64,000 bases of DNA. Source: Flavobacterium coralii. GTDB taxonomy: Bacteria > Bacteroidota > Bacteroidia > Flavobacteriales > Flavobacteriaceae. Location: contig NZ_JAHDIU010000003.1 of the NCBI RefSeq assembly GCF_019891545.1, forward strand, positions 396,170 to 460,169, written 5' to 3'. The first letter of the stretch is position 1. The number at the start of each line of letters is the position of its first letter. The notes under the pieces were generated by a model. That model was not told the origin of the DNA, ran no database searches, and worked only from the letters and a program-made list of their open reading frames with translations. Positions 43,177-52,238 of this stretch are shown one piece after another. Made by a program: the position numbers and the translations under genes.

Positions 43177-43576
43177 TGGTCACCTCTTTCGGATTCCCAT
43201 CCTGGTCAATTTCCCATACATTGAATATGCCGTCACCATCAAAATCAGTTATAGCGGTTGCCCTCGCTTTAAATTCATTGTTTGTAGCCTGTATAATTTC
43301 ATATGTATAATTGGCTGTGCCATTTTCTTTTACTGTTTTCGGCGCTTCAAAATCAACTTCAGCTAAGTCAGCAGCATACTTAGAGTGCATGTAAAAGTGT
43401 TGCTTTTCAGCATTATAAATCGCTTTTAATTGTGTTTGCGCCTCAACACTCTTCGCCTTTGTGATCAACGGCATTAAATTCGGTAATGCTATTAACAGCA
43501 GTATACCTATTATAGCTAAAACTATAAGTGTTTCCTGCAGGTTAAAGGACGGTATTTTTTTAATACACTTTTTCAT
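43169..43576 (-). CDS. Major pseudopilin (GspG-like), first gene of the pilus operon
   Basis: 135 residues. Class III signal MKKCIKKIPS|FNLQETLIVL: Ser10 at -1, Glu15 at +5, and a long helix with the GspG-type sequence (ETLIVLAIIGILLLIALPNLMPL). The globular end has a calcium-loop-like acidic motif, DFDGDGIFNVWEIDQDG, consistent with the calcium site of GspG (known for the family). Ser instead of Gly at -1 is shared with two other pseudopilins here. A -7 box sits 18 bp upstream, so this is the promoter-proximal gene. Confidence 0.88.
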   Translation of the reverse strand: MKKCIKKIPSFNLQETLIVLAIIGILLLIALPNLMPLITKAKSVEAQTQLKAIYNAEKQHFYMHSKYAADLAEVDFEAPKTVKENGTANYTYEIIQATNNEFKARATAITDFDGDGIFNVWEIDQDGNPKEVTND

Positions 43577-43593
43577 TTTCTAGTTATTTGAGT

Positions 43594-43601
43594 CAAACAT
43601 A
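43594..43601 (-). promoter_or_regulatory. Candidate -7 box (TATGTTTG) of the pilus-like operon
   Basis: Minus-strand TAnnTTTG match 17 bp upstream of the ATG at 43576. No clear -33. The IS3 relic begins about 110 bp further upstream and may have removed upstream control elements. Confidence 0.4.
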
Positions 43602-43708
43602 CTAAAAAACAATTACATGAAAAAGAAAGGTTAATTTTAGTATCACAAAATTATTATTAACAAATGTGCGTATAGTTCTGAAATAGCGATACATAAAAAG
43701 CTACTATT

Positions 43709-44512
43709 ATGGAAGGACAAAGCAGTTATGTAAAGCGCACCCAAAAAGATAAACATAAGTTTAAAGATTCAAATTGTAAAGGAGATTGAATCAGGAGAGT
43801 TGTTTATTACCCAATCCTGGAAGAAGTATGGAATGCGAAGCCACGTTACTGTTAAGGGTTGGTTTAGAAAATATGGTAACTTTGATTGGAAAAACCAAAC
43901 ACTATCAAATATGCCAAAGACCCCTGAACAATCATTTTTGACATGATGATAGACTAAGCTTAGAGCGTTAAAAGTAGGTAGGGATAAGTTCTTGAGTATT
44001 GTTAAAGCGAATCATTTATTAATAAAGCCAAAAAGAAGTTACCATGTTACTACATGGTCACACCATCGCTTCAGAAAGCACCCTAACCTGATAAAAGAAC
44101 TTGATATTACCAAACCGGAGCAAGTATGGGTATCCGACATTACATACATCGAAAAACCTGATAAACCTTGTTATTTATGCTTAATAACAGATGCTTATTC
44201 TAAAAAAATAATGGGATATGATGTATCTGATTCTCTGAGTACACAAGGATGTATTAATGCTTTAAAAATGGCTCATAAGAATAGGATATATAAGGATGAA
44301 TCATTGATACACCACTCGGACAGGGGAATACAGTATTGTTCAGATGAATACCAGCATTTAATAAAGAAATGTAACCTAAAGTGTAGTATGAATCAAAACT
44401 CAGACCCTTATGAAAAAGCTGGTAGCGGAGATAGTAAACAAGTACAATCAAATCAGGCCATAGGTCAAATTATATGTTGACTCCAGACTTGATGCACCTG
44501 CAAACAGTATGA
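43709..44512 (+). pseudogene. Degenerate IS3-family insertion sequence (OrfA and OrfB)
   Basis: OrfA begins at ATG 43709 but is out of frame after about 16 codons. In the next frame it continues as IVKEIESGELFITQSWKKYG and VKGWFRKYGNFDW, typical OrfA helix-turn-helix sequence. OrfB (frame 43992-44480) has the DDE core with D in WVSDITYIE and D in HHSDRGIQY. The third catalytic residue is lost: after NQNSDPYEKA there is a frameshift and an internal deletion joining VAERI to VNKYNQIRP. The end reads YMLTPDLMHLQ in yet another frame. Not functional. Terminal inverted repeats not identified. Confidence 0.85.
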
Positions 44513-44695
44513 AAATGAAAATTCATAAAACAAAAAACAGAAGTAACCCCAAAGCTACTTCTGTTTAAAAATGTATATTTACTATTATTAATACAGCATC
44601 GTCATTTTAGGACTGGTCATTGTAGATTATTCTGAACAGGGTTTAGGTTTTGTAATTTAAAATACTAATTATTACATTATTACCCATTAGCTAAA
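44513..44695. other. Spacer between the IS3 relic and the immunity gene
   Basis: Contains a terminator hairpin (44530-44566) and the start of the right direct repeat (44618 on). No gene fits here. Confidence 0.6.
44530..44566 (-). terminator. Terminator of the Rhs/immunity transcript
   Basis: 11-bp stem AAACAGAAGTA / TACTTCTGTTT (44535-44545 with 44556-44566), 10-nt loop, followed on the minus strand by TTT. It lies 130 bp past the immunity gene stop. It might instead have come with the IS3 element. Confidence 0.65.
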
Positions 44696-44736
44696 CTATT
44701 TGCTCCATTCATATAGACTCCAATCATTAACTAATC
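44618..44736. repeat. Right copy of the imperfect direct repeat of about 120 bp
   Basis: About 80% identical by eye to 31376-31496, including one 2-bp deletion (in the part matching the end of the gene at 30885). Its right half is the intact C-terminal coding sequence of the immunity-type gene at 44696. Confidence 0.85.
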
Positions 44737-45151
44737 TGTCAATTAAAAGAGTATCATTCCAAATTTCATGAGGTGATAAACTCTTTTGTTCTGTTGTAAG
44801 ATTTTTAACCAGTTTTCTTTGCAATGTTTCTGTATCAATAATATGCCAGCCTAAAAACTCCCCTCTTATTATGTGAGAGTTTCTCATAAATCTTGGCATA
44901 TTAAAATTGTTTGCCGGGTAAGAAGATACACGCTCTACAATATTCCGATTATTCGCTGCTGATAGCGGAAAGAATATCATGTATCTTTCTTTGGAGCTAA
45001 CCAACATATCAAAATTTACAGGTCGGTTAGCATATAATCCTGGTAACACTCTTATCAAAGCACCCATTGTGTCTTTGTGAATGTAATGCAGATATGCTTT
45101 ACCTTTTGGTGTGTTGATTTCAAAAACATCACCTAATTTAATTCTTTTCAT
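44696..45151 (-). CDS. Putative immunity protein of the Rhs toxin
   Basis: 151 residues, soluble. Starts MKRIKLGDVFEINTPKGKAYLHYIH, a pattern resembling Imm26-type immunity proteins (KxGDVFEI), though I cannot confirm the family. It ends IWNDTLLIDRLVNDWSLYEWSK. The start codon overlaps the stop of the Rhs toxin gene (ATGA at 45148-45151), the usual toxin-immunity arrangement. A relic of a paralogue lies at 31459-31545. Presumed role: bind and block the toxin C-terminus in the producing cell. Low GC like its neighbours. Confidence 0.7.
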   Translation of the reverse strand: MKRIKLGDVFEINTPKGKAYLHYIHKDTMGALIRVLPGLYANRPVNFDMLVSSKERYMIFFPLSAANNRNIVERVSSYPANNFNMPRFMRNSHIIRGEFLGWHIIDTETLQRKLVKNLTTEQKSLSPHEIWNDTLLIDRLVNDWSLYEWSK

Positions 45152-48100
45152 TGATAACCAATAGATTTTAAAATTTCATACCCTCTTTCTAATTGAGAAG
45201 CATAATTTGGGTTCCTAGCCGAAATACTGTTTATTTTATTTAGTAATGTTCCTCCGTTTTTACCTAATCCATAAATTTCTATTAATGCCTGCTCTACTGC
45301 TTTCGCATCTTTCCTTGACAGGTTTTTCATTAATTCTGCTATTCTGATTCCTTTTGAAGCTAAATGCTCAGCAGCCCTTCTTGCAATATTATTTGTAATA
45401 CCTACGTATTGTATAGCTCCGTCTACTGTTCGAGATATATAAACTGCTATATCATCTTTTGAGGCAAACCTCATAAAGCCTTCACTACCTTCTTTTGCTG
45501 CTTTTTTTGTAGCCTCTTTTACTACACGTTTAACACTTACCTTTACTACACTTGTTACTGCAGTTGCTGAACCTAAAGTAGCCACATCTGCAGCTAAAGA
45601 AATAGCACCAATAGTAAATTGTAACCAGTCTCCATCTCGGGCACCTCTGTACATATCCATTACTCCACCAGTAAAAGGAGCAAATTCGAAAGCTGATTCC
45701 AAAGCATCTTCTATACTAAATCCTTCGTTATCTGTAAAATCCTCATCACCATTAACTGATACTTCGCCTTCAATCACAACTTCTTGCATTTCGAAGTTCA
45801 ATTCAGGAAGTGCATCATCTCCATCAGGTTGATAGGAATCTGCAAAGTCAAACCAATCTAACTCATCATTCTGTTCGTTTGCACTCTCTAAACCTTCAAG
45901 TTCGGGAGCATGTATCGGCTGGTTAGAAGAAAACTGGTACGGAGTTATATAATGATACTTTTCAGCAAGAGGATCTATACTAAAGAAACGCCCTAGTGCA
46001 GAATCATAATTTCGCCATTTAAAACTACTCCAATTTAGCCCTAAGTCATCTTGTAATTCCTGTCCCTGAAAACCATATTTATAGAATGAGTTACCAATAG
46101 GCATATAATTTGAATTATAACCAGTATGCTTTAAACCTAATGGATAATAATTACTTTCCTGTACAATTTCATCGGTTGTAACAATTCCATTTTTATTTGC
46201 ATCTGTATATGCTAACCTAACATTTCCAAGATGGTCTGTGTACTGAAAAATATATGAAACAACACCAGAATTGTAATTTATATAACCCTCACTATGTGTT
46301 ATATACTGTAAGTTAACAGCATTAGTATTTTCTTTTACATATACATATGAACCACTATACTCAGTAGTTGTTTGTGATGAACCATCATATTTTTTCTTAC
46401 TTAACTTATTACCTAAGCCATCATATACAAATTCGATTTTCCTATTATTACCTGTAAAAGTAATAAGTGTAGGTAAGTTCATTTCATTATAAACAATATT
46501 GGTGATTCCTTTATTAGCATCACTTATCATATTGCCATCATTGTCATAGGTGTATTCTATTACTAAATTAGCCCCGTCCTTGAAACCCAATACATTTGTA
46601 GATTGATCGCTAACAGCTTTTAATTGATTACCATCATATTGATAAGAGAGTTGGTCTATATATATAGGATTATATGCATTAGAGCCTTTACGCTTAAGCG
46701 AGGTAATGTTGCCAACTTTATCATATCTTACAAGTTCATCATACATTCCTGTTGATGTAGTTGGACCTGAAATTGTGCTATATTTTGCATCAGTCATTCT
46801 ATGTAAATGATCGTACTCAAAGGTATAAGCCCTTAAAGTTTGAGCTTGATCATTTATAGTTTTCCATGATATTTGACTTACATTTCCATTATAATAAGCA
46901 TTACCGCCAAGAGATGAACTGGTATAATCTATCTGCATATTAAATAAACCGGTACCAGGTCCTCCGTTAACATCATTAATGCTAGTTAGCATGCCTCTGA
47001 CATTAAAGTTATAATCTATCGCCTGTAGAGAGGTAGCATTATTATAATCATAATTATTAAAATTAAGATTACTAATGTTACTCCCATAAGTATAAAAGTG
47101 TCCGTCAGCATACAACACAGGATTGATAGTTTGAGTAGCTGACGTATGTATTATAACCCCATTTTTTTTATAATTTATTACCCCAAAATTTTTCTCAATT
47201 GTAAACTCATCATTAGGGTAAAAATTTGTTGTATGTAGAGTAGTACCATTTTCTTGTATCCAAGCTGTCTTTCCTCCTAATGAATGATTAGCAGAAGTTA
47301 AAGCAATAGAATAATCTATTTGTAAGTAGTTAGTACTTGCAGGGGTAGTTGATAGGCCAATACGCAACTGATTATTTGAACTATTTCCAACCCTAAATGA
47401 CATACTTCCATTACCTGTAATTTTTGTTGTTGAAGCTAAAACTGCGTTAGACCATGAAGTTGTAGTTGCTGTCTTTGTATATATGCCATTAGAAAAAGAT
47501 ATACCTGTAAGCGTTGTGAGGGTTTGACCGTTTCCAACTTTTTTTGAATCGAAATTGCCTAATTCATCATATTTGTTAAAAGTTATGAGTTCAGTAGGAT
47601 TAGACCCAACTTTTTGATTGTGCCTTGTTAATCTTTCAGCAGAATCATAACTAAAATAATCATAAGTAACCAAGTTATTAACAACACCTGCTTTATTATG
47701 GATTGACTTGCTTTCCATAATTTTTCCCAAAAAGTCAAGTTTTAAGTGCTGTAAATTATTTGTAGACAAATAAGGATTACTATCCGCAGCATAAATTAAC
47801 CTGTCGTTCTTACTGTAACCTAATATACATGTTACGAAATCTGAAGTTTCGCCAATTCTTGTTTTTGAACCCGTTAATAGTCCTTTAGGTGCTGTTTTTA
47901 TTTCATCGCCATAATCGGAAGTAGATGGTATTGATATGCCTTGCATATCAAATGAGTAGTTATCATAATAATATATATTTTTCACAAATAAATCATGATT
48001 GGTATAATTATCATAATAAACATTTATACCATTTATATTTGTAGGTGTATTAGTTCGTTTAACATACCATTCCCAATCTTCTATAAGAATTTGCATTTCT

Positions 48101-49158
48101 TGTCTTGAAAAAGGTTCATCAGTATGAAAAGTCCCTGAATAAGCTTCTCGTCCCAGAGGATCGTATTTAACAAATGACCATTGATTATTTAACCTTTGAT
48201 TTGCTGTTTGAGTTAAGGCTGGACGGCCATACTTACCATATACAAAGTATTGCCAACTTACGCCAGGTAATTTTTTCTCTATAACTCTGTTATCATAATC
48301 ATATATATATTGATAGCAGTACTTATCAAGAATAGCCTGATTTCCATATAAAGTTTGATCAATCAATATCTGACTGTCTACATTTGGAGGAATGATATAT
48401 ATTAAATTGTCAGCATCATCATAAACGTAATAAGTATCGTGTGGTACAGAATTGTTAAAATTTCTTTTTAAAACAATTTTACCCCTGTAATTTGTAAAAA
48501 TTTGAGTTGTGTTATTATTACCATCCGACGGAGTCCAATTCTCATTTTTATGAACCTCTTTAATTAATGTGTTTAAAGCATATTGTCCTTCATATTTTAA
48601 TAGAGATTGATTGTTTGAATCAAAAACTGCTCTATAAATTATTACAACATTATCTAAGCTATTATTAGTTATTTGCTCATATTTGTATGTATGTTCATTT
48701 TGTTTATGCCAAACATTACCTGGATGTGCTACCTCTTTAGGTAAATTTATTTTTACTTCATCAAAGACTATCTCAGTATATGGGTTTGTTGTATAACCGT
48801 ATTTTGGTGTATTATAATAACTATAAATATCATTTTCAATATTATTTATGTATGCTCCTGCATTTTGAGATTTAGGAACAGCAAGATATTCTTTTTCTTC
48901 CCTCCCAATTGCATCATAATCTCTGTGTATTGAAACATCTTCACTATTTCCACCATATTCTATAGAAGTTAATTGTATTTCTCTACCCTGTCCGTCAAAA
49001 TAGGTGACATGCTCAGGCGTTGAACTGTATTGAGTTTCGTTTGATACTTTTACTTCGGATTTATAAGTGCTATATATAACATAATTTTTATCCTGAGAAA
49101 TTTGTGCATAACAAATATATGATGTTATAAATAAAATTAATGTTATATAATTTCTCAT
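45148..49158 (-). CDS. Rhs-type polymorphic toxin with GIY-YIG-like C-terminal domain
   Basis: 1336 residues. Signal peptide (ITLILFITSYICYAQ), an N-terminal DUF6443-like region (VTYFDGQGREIQLTSIEYGG), YD/Rhs repeats, and the Rhs core: YPLGLKHTGYN, YKYGFQGQELQDDLGL, FKWRNYDSALGRFFSIDPLA. An extra beta-rich domain of about 165 residues (about 541-708) interrupts the repeats. Behind the core come a Gly/Ala-rich pre-toxin segment (FTGGVMDMYRGARDGDW) and a C-terminal domain of about 110 residues. That domain has IQYVGITNNIARRAAEHL and AVEQALIEIYG, which is the GIY-YIG nuclease pattern (Arg and Glu present). Predicted DNA nuclease toxin. Overlaps genes on both sides by 4 bp. Confidence 0.85.
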   Translation of the reverse strand: MRNYITLILFITSYICYAQISQDKNYVIYSTYKSEVKVSNETQYSSTPEHVTYFDGQGREIQLTSIEYGGNSEDVSIHRDYDAIGREEKEYLAVPKSQNAGAYINNIENDIYSYYNTPKYGYTTNPYTEIVFDEVKINLPKEVAHPGNVWHKQNEHTYKYEQITNNSLDNVVIIYRAVFDSNNQSLLKYEGQYALNTLIKEVHKNENWTPSDGNNNTTQIFTNYRGKIVLKRNFNNSVPHDTYYVYDDADNLIYIIPPNVDSQILIDQTLYGNQAILDKYCYQYIYDYDNRVIEKKLPGVSWQYFVYGKYGRPALTQTANQRLNNQWSFVKYDPLGREAYSGTFHTDEPFSRQEMQILIEDWEWYVKRTNTPTNINGINVYYDNYTNHDLFVKNIYYYDNYSFDMQGISIPSTSDYGDEIKTAPKGLLTGSKTRIGETSDFVTCILGYSKNDRLIYAADSNPYLSTNNLQHLKLDFLGKIMESKSIHNKAGVVNNLVTYDYFSYDSAERLTRHNQKVGSNPTELITFNKYDELGNFDSKKVGNGQTLTTLTGISFSNGIYTKTATTTSWSNAVLASTTKITGNGSMSFRVGNSSNNQLRIGLSTTPASTNYLQIDYSIALTSANHSLGGKTAWIQENGTTLHTTNFYPNDEFTIEKNFGVINYKKNGVIIHTSATQTINPVLYADGHFYTYGSNISNLNFNNYDYNNATSLQAIDYNFNVRGMLTSINDVNGGPGTGLFNMQIDYTSSSLGGNAYYNGNVSQISWKTINDQAQTLRAYTFEYDHLHRMTDAKYSTISGPTTSTGMYDELVRYDKVGNITSLKRKGSNAYNPIYIDQLSYQYDGNQLKAVSDQSTNVLGFKDGANLVIEYTYDNDGNMISDANKGITNIVYNEMNLPTLITFTGNNRKIEFVYDGLGNKLSKKKYDGSSQTTTEYSGSYVYVKENTNAVNLQYITHSEGYINYNSGVVSYIFQYTDHLGNVRLAYTDANKNGIVTTDEIVQESNYYPLGLKHTGYNSNYMPIGNSFYKYGFQGQELQDDLGLNWSSFKWRNYDSALGRFFSIDPLAEKYHYITPYQFSSNQPIHAPELEGLESANEQNDELDWFDFADSYQPDGDDALPELNFEMQEVVIEGEVSVNGDEDFTDNEGFSIEDALESAFEFAPFTGGVMDMYRGARDGDWLQFTIGAISLAADVATLGSATAVTSVVKVSVKRVVKEATKKAAKEGSEGFMRFASKDDIAVYISRTVDGAIQYVGITNNIARRAAEHLASKGIRIAELMKNLSRKDAKAVEQALIEIYGLGKNGGTLLNKINSISARNPNYASQLERGYEILKSIGYQ

Positions 49159-52100
49159 TGCGCATCTTGAATTAAATTATATTTTCTTTTATGAAGTAAA
49201 TTATTGTCTTGATCGGCTTGCTTTACAGCCCGCCCAAATTCATCGAATATTGTTTTTAAAACTAACCCATTATCATCTATAACAGAAGTTTTTCCTATTA
49301 GAGGTTGTAGTGTATAACCTGTAATTTTAGTATTTGGTGGGCGCACCCAAACTTCATCTATATATAAGGACCCTGAAGGCCTATTAATTGTTAATGTGCC
49401 ACCATTGTGCGTGTAGGAACTAAACTGCCACTTACCATCTTTGTAATACCAAAAAGAGACAACATAATTTGGTTGGTAATATCCAAGATTTAGTGTACTT
49501 GATGAATAAACTTTACTTCCAGTATATGCAATAGAACTTTCAATATTATAATTTCCTTCATTTTCAAAGCTGCTACGATAAAAAGAGTAAGTGCCTAGTG
49601 CGTTTCTATTGCCTTTTAAAATTGTATTAATTGAATAGCTGTCTTTACCATTGTTACGGCTAAAAGCAGTTAATTGTCCTGTTTTATAGTCAATAACTGA
49701 TGATATTTTTCCTGAAGTATCATAATTTAATCTTATTATATCTTTGGGAATAACGTTACTGAGAAATCCATTAACATGCGGATTATATTCTCGCTCTTCG
49801 TAAAATCCATTATTAAAAATACCATCGTCTAAGTGATTTCTGTAAACTTTTGAATATTCCTGCAGCTTACCGTCATCAAAATATTTATAAAACTCTGCTT
49901 CTTTTAAAATCCAATATTCATCAAGATTATAAAGCCATAGTGATTCTTCACGTAATAATGTTCGCTCCTGACTATTAAATTCAATTAAGTTTGATAATCC
50001 CCAGTCATAAAACTGAAACTCATAACTGAATTTTTTCTTACTAACCGGTGTATCGTTTTTATATGTAATTATTTCAGATGGTCTTAACTTATCAAAAAAA
50101 TAATTATCGTAGGGACCATTAGATATATAGATAAATTTTTTCTTAGTCTCTATTGTACTTGGGATAATACCATAAATATATTCTGTTTCTTTTGTTTCAA
50201 CAAGAGGCTGATTTACTAAATAAACTGGTCTTCTTGTAAAGATATACATTCCTACACCACCACCAGTATCACATAGTGTGCGGGTAAAATAATGTTTAGC
50301 ATCTACAGCCGCGACATTATCTAAACTCAATAAATCATAAATATTTTCTATCTCTTTTATAGATACATTTGTTTCGGGCGAATTCGCCCCAATTTCCTTA
50401 AATACTCTTTGTTTTTTTAACATGGCCCTTCTGACAATGCCTTCATAATTAGGAATATATTCATTAACTGTTACCAAATTAATGTCCGTAATTCCATCTT
50501 CTGCCTTATCATAATTTATCCTCGTAGTTACCTTTTCAAAATAACTACCTGAATTCTGATTTGCGTAATACTCAAATCCTCCTGTGTAATCTAAAGGATC
50601 TGTGTCGAGCAGTGAATAAGGATGAGTACTCGCTCCCATGGTTCCAAAAAATGGCAAATAGCTGATTTTAAAATAGAGAGAATAATCATTAATTGGAAGT
50701 ACCATCCCTCTCAAATTTTCGTAAGTAAATGTTGTAGTCTTTACTTTATTATCAGAAAAATGCTCTATAATTTTTGAAATTACTACTCCGCCGCCATAAT
50801 AGTTCTGATCAGCATTTAATTGATACTCATACTCTGTTACTCCCCCGAAATTATTAGTAACTTTAGTTAACATACCAGCTGAAACTATAGTCTGTAAATC
50901 GGGCAATCTATTAGCTGAAGGGTTTACTGGTGGAAGTGGTAACCCAGTAGCACAAAGAGTATTAACAAAAGGGAAGGCATAAGGTCCATTACCAGTTGGT
51001 CTCGAATAGCCAAACATATCAACGTTAGTGCTTGTAACTGTTTCAGGAGACGCTTCGTTATATGTAAACTTTTTAATTAATTCAAGATCTGTTTTAGTTT
51101 TGTTCCATTTCCTTATAGAACTTAAAATAAATCTCCCATCATTAAAATTACTGTAAAAAAACTTGAATCCAGTTACAAATTCATCTTCTAAATTAAAAAC
51201 TTCTATCTCATTCAATTGTTTTACATATTGAAAGGAGTACTCTTGCTGATTACCAACGGGAACAACCGAATAAGTAAATTTTAATTTTTCCCTCGGCGTT
51301 ACAATTTCATCAATTTCTAGAGTTGCATCTGAAACAATATAATGATAAAGTTCGTAAATTGTGGCGTATTCATTGTCATTATAATTTCCATATTCTCCAT
51401 TTACAGTATTTCGATTTCTATTTTTTAAATTCTCTAAATATTTTATTGTAATAATATCTGTATTGTGTGTTGACTCAATTTTATTTACATAGAAGTCTTT
51501 ATACTGGTAGCCTACCTGATAGCCAAATTCAGTTTCGTCAAATTTATTGGGTCCCCCAATAAAACTGTATTTAATTCCATTTTCATCATCAATACTAAAA
51601 ATTACATCAGAATAATTGGTTACACCCCAATGAAACTTATTCACATCTGTAGTTAATTTTAAGTGTTGATTCCTATCAATAAATAATGACTTTGGGGCTT
51701 GAAGCGCATCTCCATTAAAATTTTTTTTATAAATAAAAGTAGCATTAATTCCTGTTGCTATTGATACACTGAAAAAATCAGGAGAACTATCAACCTCAGC
51801 AAATGCTTCATGGCCGCCAGCAGGATTCCTGCCTATGTGGCTGTAAGGTGTATTGTCATTTGAAAAAAACCATCCTGTAGAAGTTTTTTCATCAGGCATA
51901 TGATTTATTTTACGAGTAACTTTTCCTATATCGTTTAATTTCCAGCTTACGCCAGTTACAGAAGGTATTTCATCTGCTTTAATACCTGAGGTATTGTATT
52001 TAAGAGATATAGGGATTTTAATGTTTTCTAAATCTATTTCATAAAGTAACACTTCGATATTAGAAGAAATAGCAGGATCCGTATTGATAAGAGGCTCTAA

Positions 52101-52169
52101 TGGCACTCCTTCTTGAGCATAAATAACAATAGTTAAATTAAGTAAAACATAAATGAAAAACCGTTTCAT
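49155..52169 (-). CDS. Large Rhs-associated partner protein
   Basis: 1004 residues. Signal peptide MKRFFIYVLLNLTIVIYA, then GVPLEPLINTDPAISSN. The chain is beta-rich with many YxxDGRF/FTY-type strands. Near the C-terminus are a carbohydrate-binding-like segment (VVSFWYYKDGKWQFSSYTHNGG ... IDEVWVRPP) and YD-repeat-like sequence (LKTIFDEFGRAVKQADQDNNLLHKRKYNL). It is the first gene of a three-gene unit with the Rhs toxin (ATGA overlap) and immunity gene. Proteins of this type often precede Rhs toxins in Bacteroidota. Its role in toxin export or folding is inferred. -7 box at 52200-52207. Confidence 0.75.
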   Translation of the reverse strand: MKRFFIYVLLNLTIVIYAQEGVPLEPLINTDPAISSNIEVLLYEIDLENIKIPISLKYNTSGIKADEIPSVTGVSWKLNDIGKVTRKINHMPDEKTSTGWFFSNDNTPYSHIGRNPAGGHEAFAEVDSSPDFFSVSIATGINATFIYKKNFNGDALQAPKSLFIDRNQHLKLTTDVNKFHWGVTNYSDVIFSIDDENGIKYSFIGGPNKFDETEFGYQVGYQYKDFYVNKIESTHNTDIITIKYLENLKNRNRNTVNGEYGNYNDNEYATIYELYHYIVSDATLEIDEIVTPREKLKFTYSVVPVGNQQEYSFQYVKQLNEIEVFNLEDEFVTGFKFFYSNFNDGRFILSSIRKWNKTKTDLELIKKFTYNEASPETVTSTNVDMFGYSRPTGNGPYAFPFVNTLCATGLPLPPVNPSANRLPDLQTIVSAGMLTKVTNNFGGVTEYEYQLNADQNYYGGGVVISKIIEHFSDNKVKTTTFTYENLRGMVLPINDYSLYFKISYLPFFGTMGASTHPYSLLDTDPLDYTGGFEYYANQNSGSYFEKVTTRINYDKAEDGITDINLVTVNEYIPNYEGIVRRAMLKKQRVFKEIGANSPETNVSIKEIENIYDLLSLDNVAAVDAKHYFTRTLCDTGGGVGMYIFTRRPVYLVNQPLVETKETEYIYGIIPSTIETKKKFIYISNGPYDNYFFDKLRPSEIITYKNDTPVSKKKFSYEFQFYDWGLSNLIEFNSQERTLLREESLWLYNLDEYWILKEAEFYKYFDDGKLQEYSKVYRNHLDDGIFNNGFYEEREYNPHVNGFLSNVIPKDIIRLNYDTSGKISSVIDYKTGQLTAFSRNNGKDSYSINTILKGNRNALGTYSFYRSSFENEGNYNIESSIAYTGSKVYSSSTLNLGYYQPNYVVSFWYYKDGKWQFSSYTHNGGTLTINRPSGSLYIDEVWVRPPNTKITGYTLQPLIGKTSVIDDNGLVLKTIFDEFGRAVKQADQDNNLLHKRKYNLIQDAQ

Positions 52170-52199
52170 GTAATTAATTTTTTAGTAAGATTAAGTCAA

Positions 52200-52207
52200 C
52201 AAATATA
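52200..52207 (-). promoter_or_regulatory. Candidate -7 box (TATATTTG) of the Rhs unit
   Basis: Minus-strand exact TAnnTTTG match, 30 bp upstream of the ATG at 52169. -33 not clear. Confidence 0.45.
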
Positions 52208-52238
52208 AATAATAAACTTTATTGTCATAAATATAATA

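Noticed and set aside
32024-43576. Classification as retractile type IV pilus
   Set aside because: No PilT-like second ATPase, and the GspG-like major pseudopilin has a calcium-loop end, so a T2SS-like role fits better.
44512-44560. Terminal inverted repeats of the IS3 element
   Set aside because: The hairpin here is a transcription terminator and no matching inverted end is found upstream of 43709.
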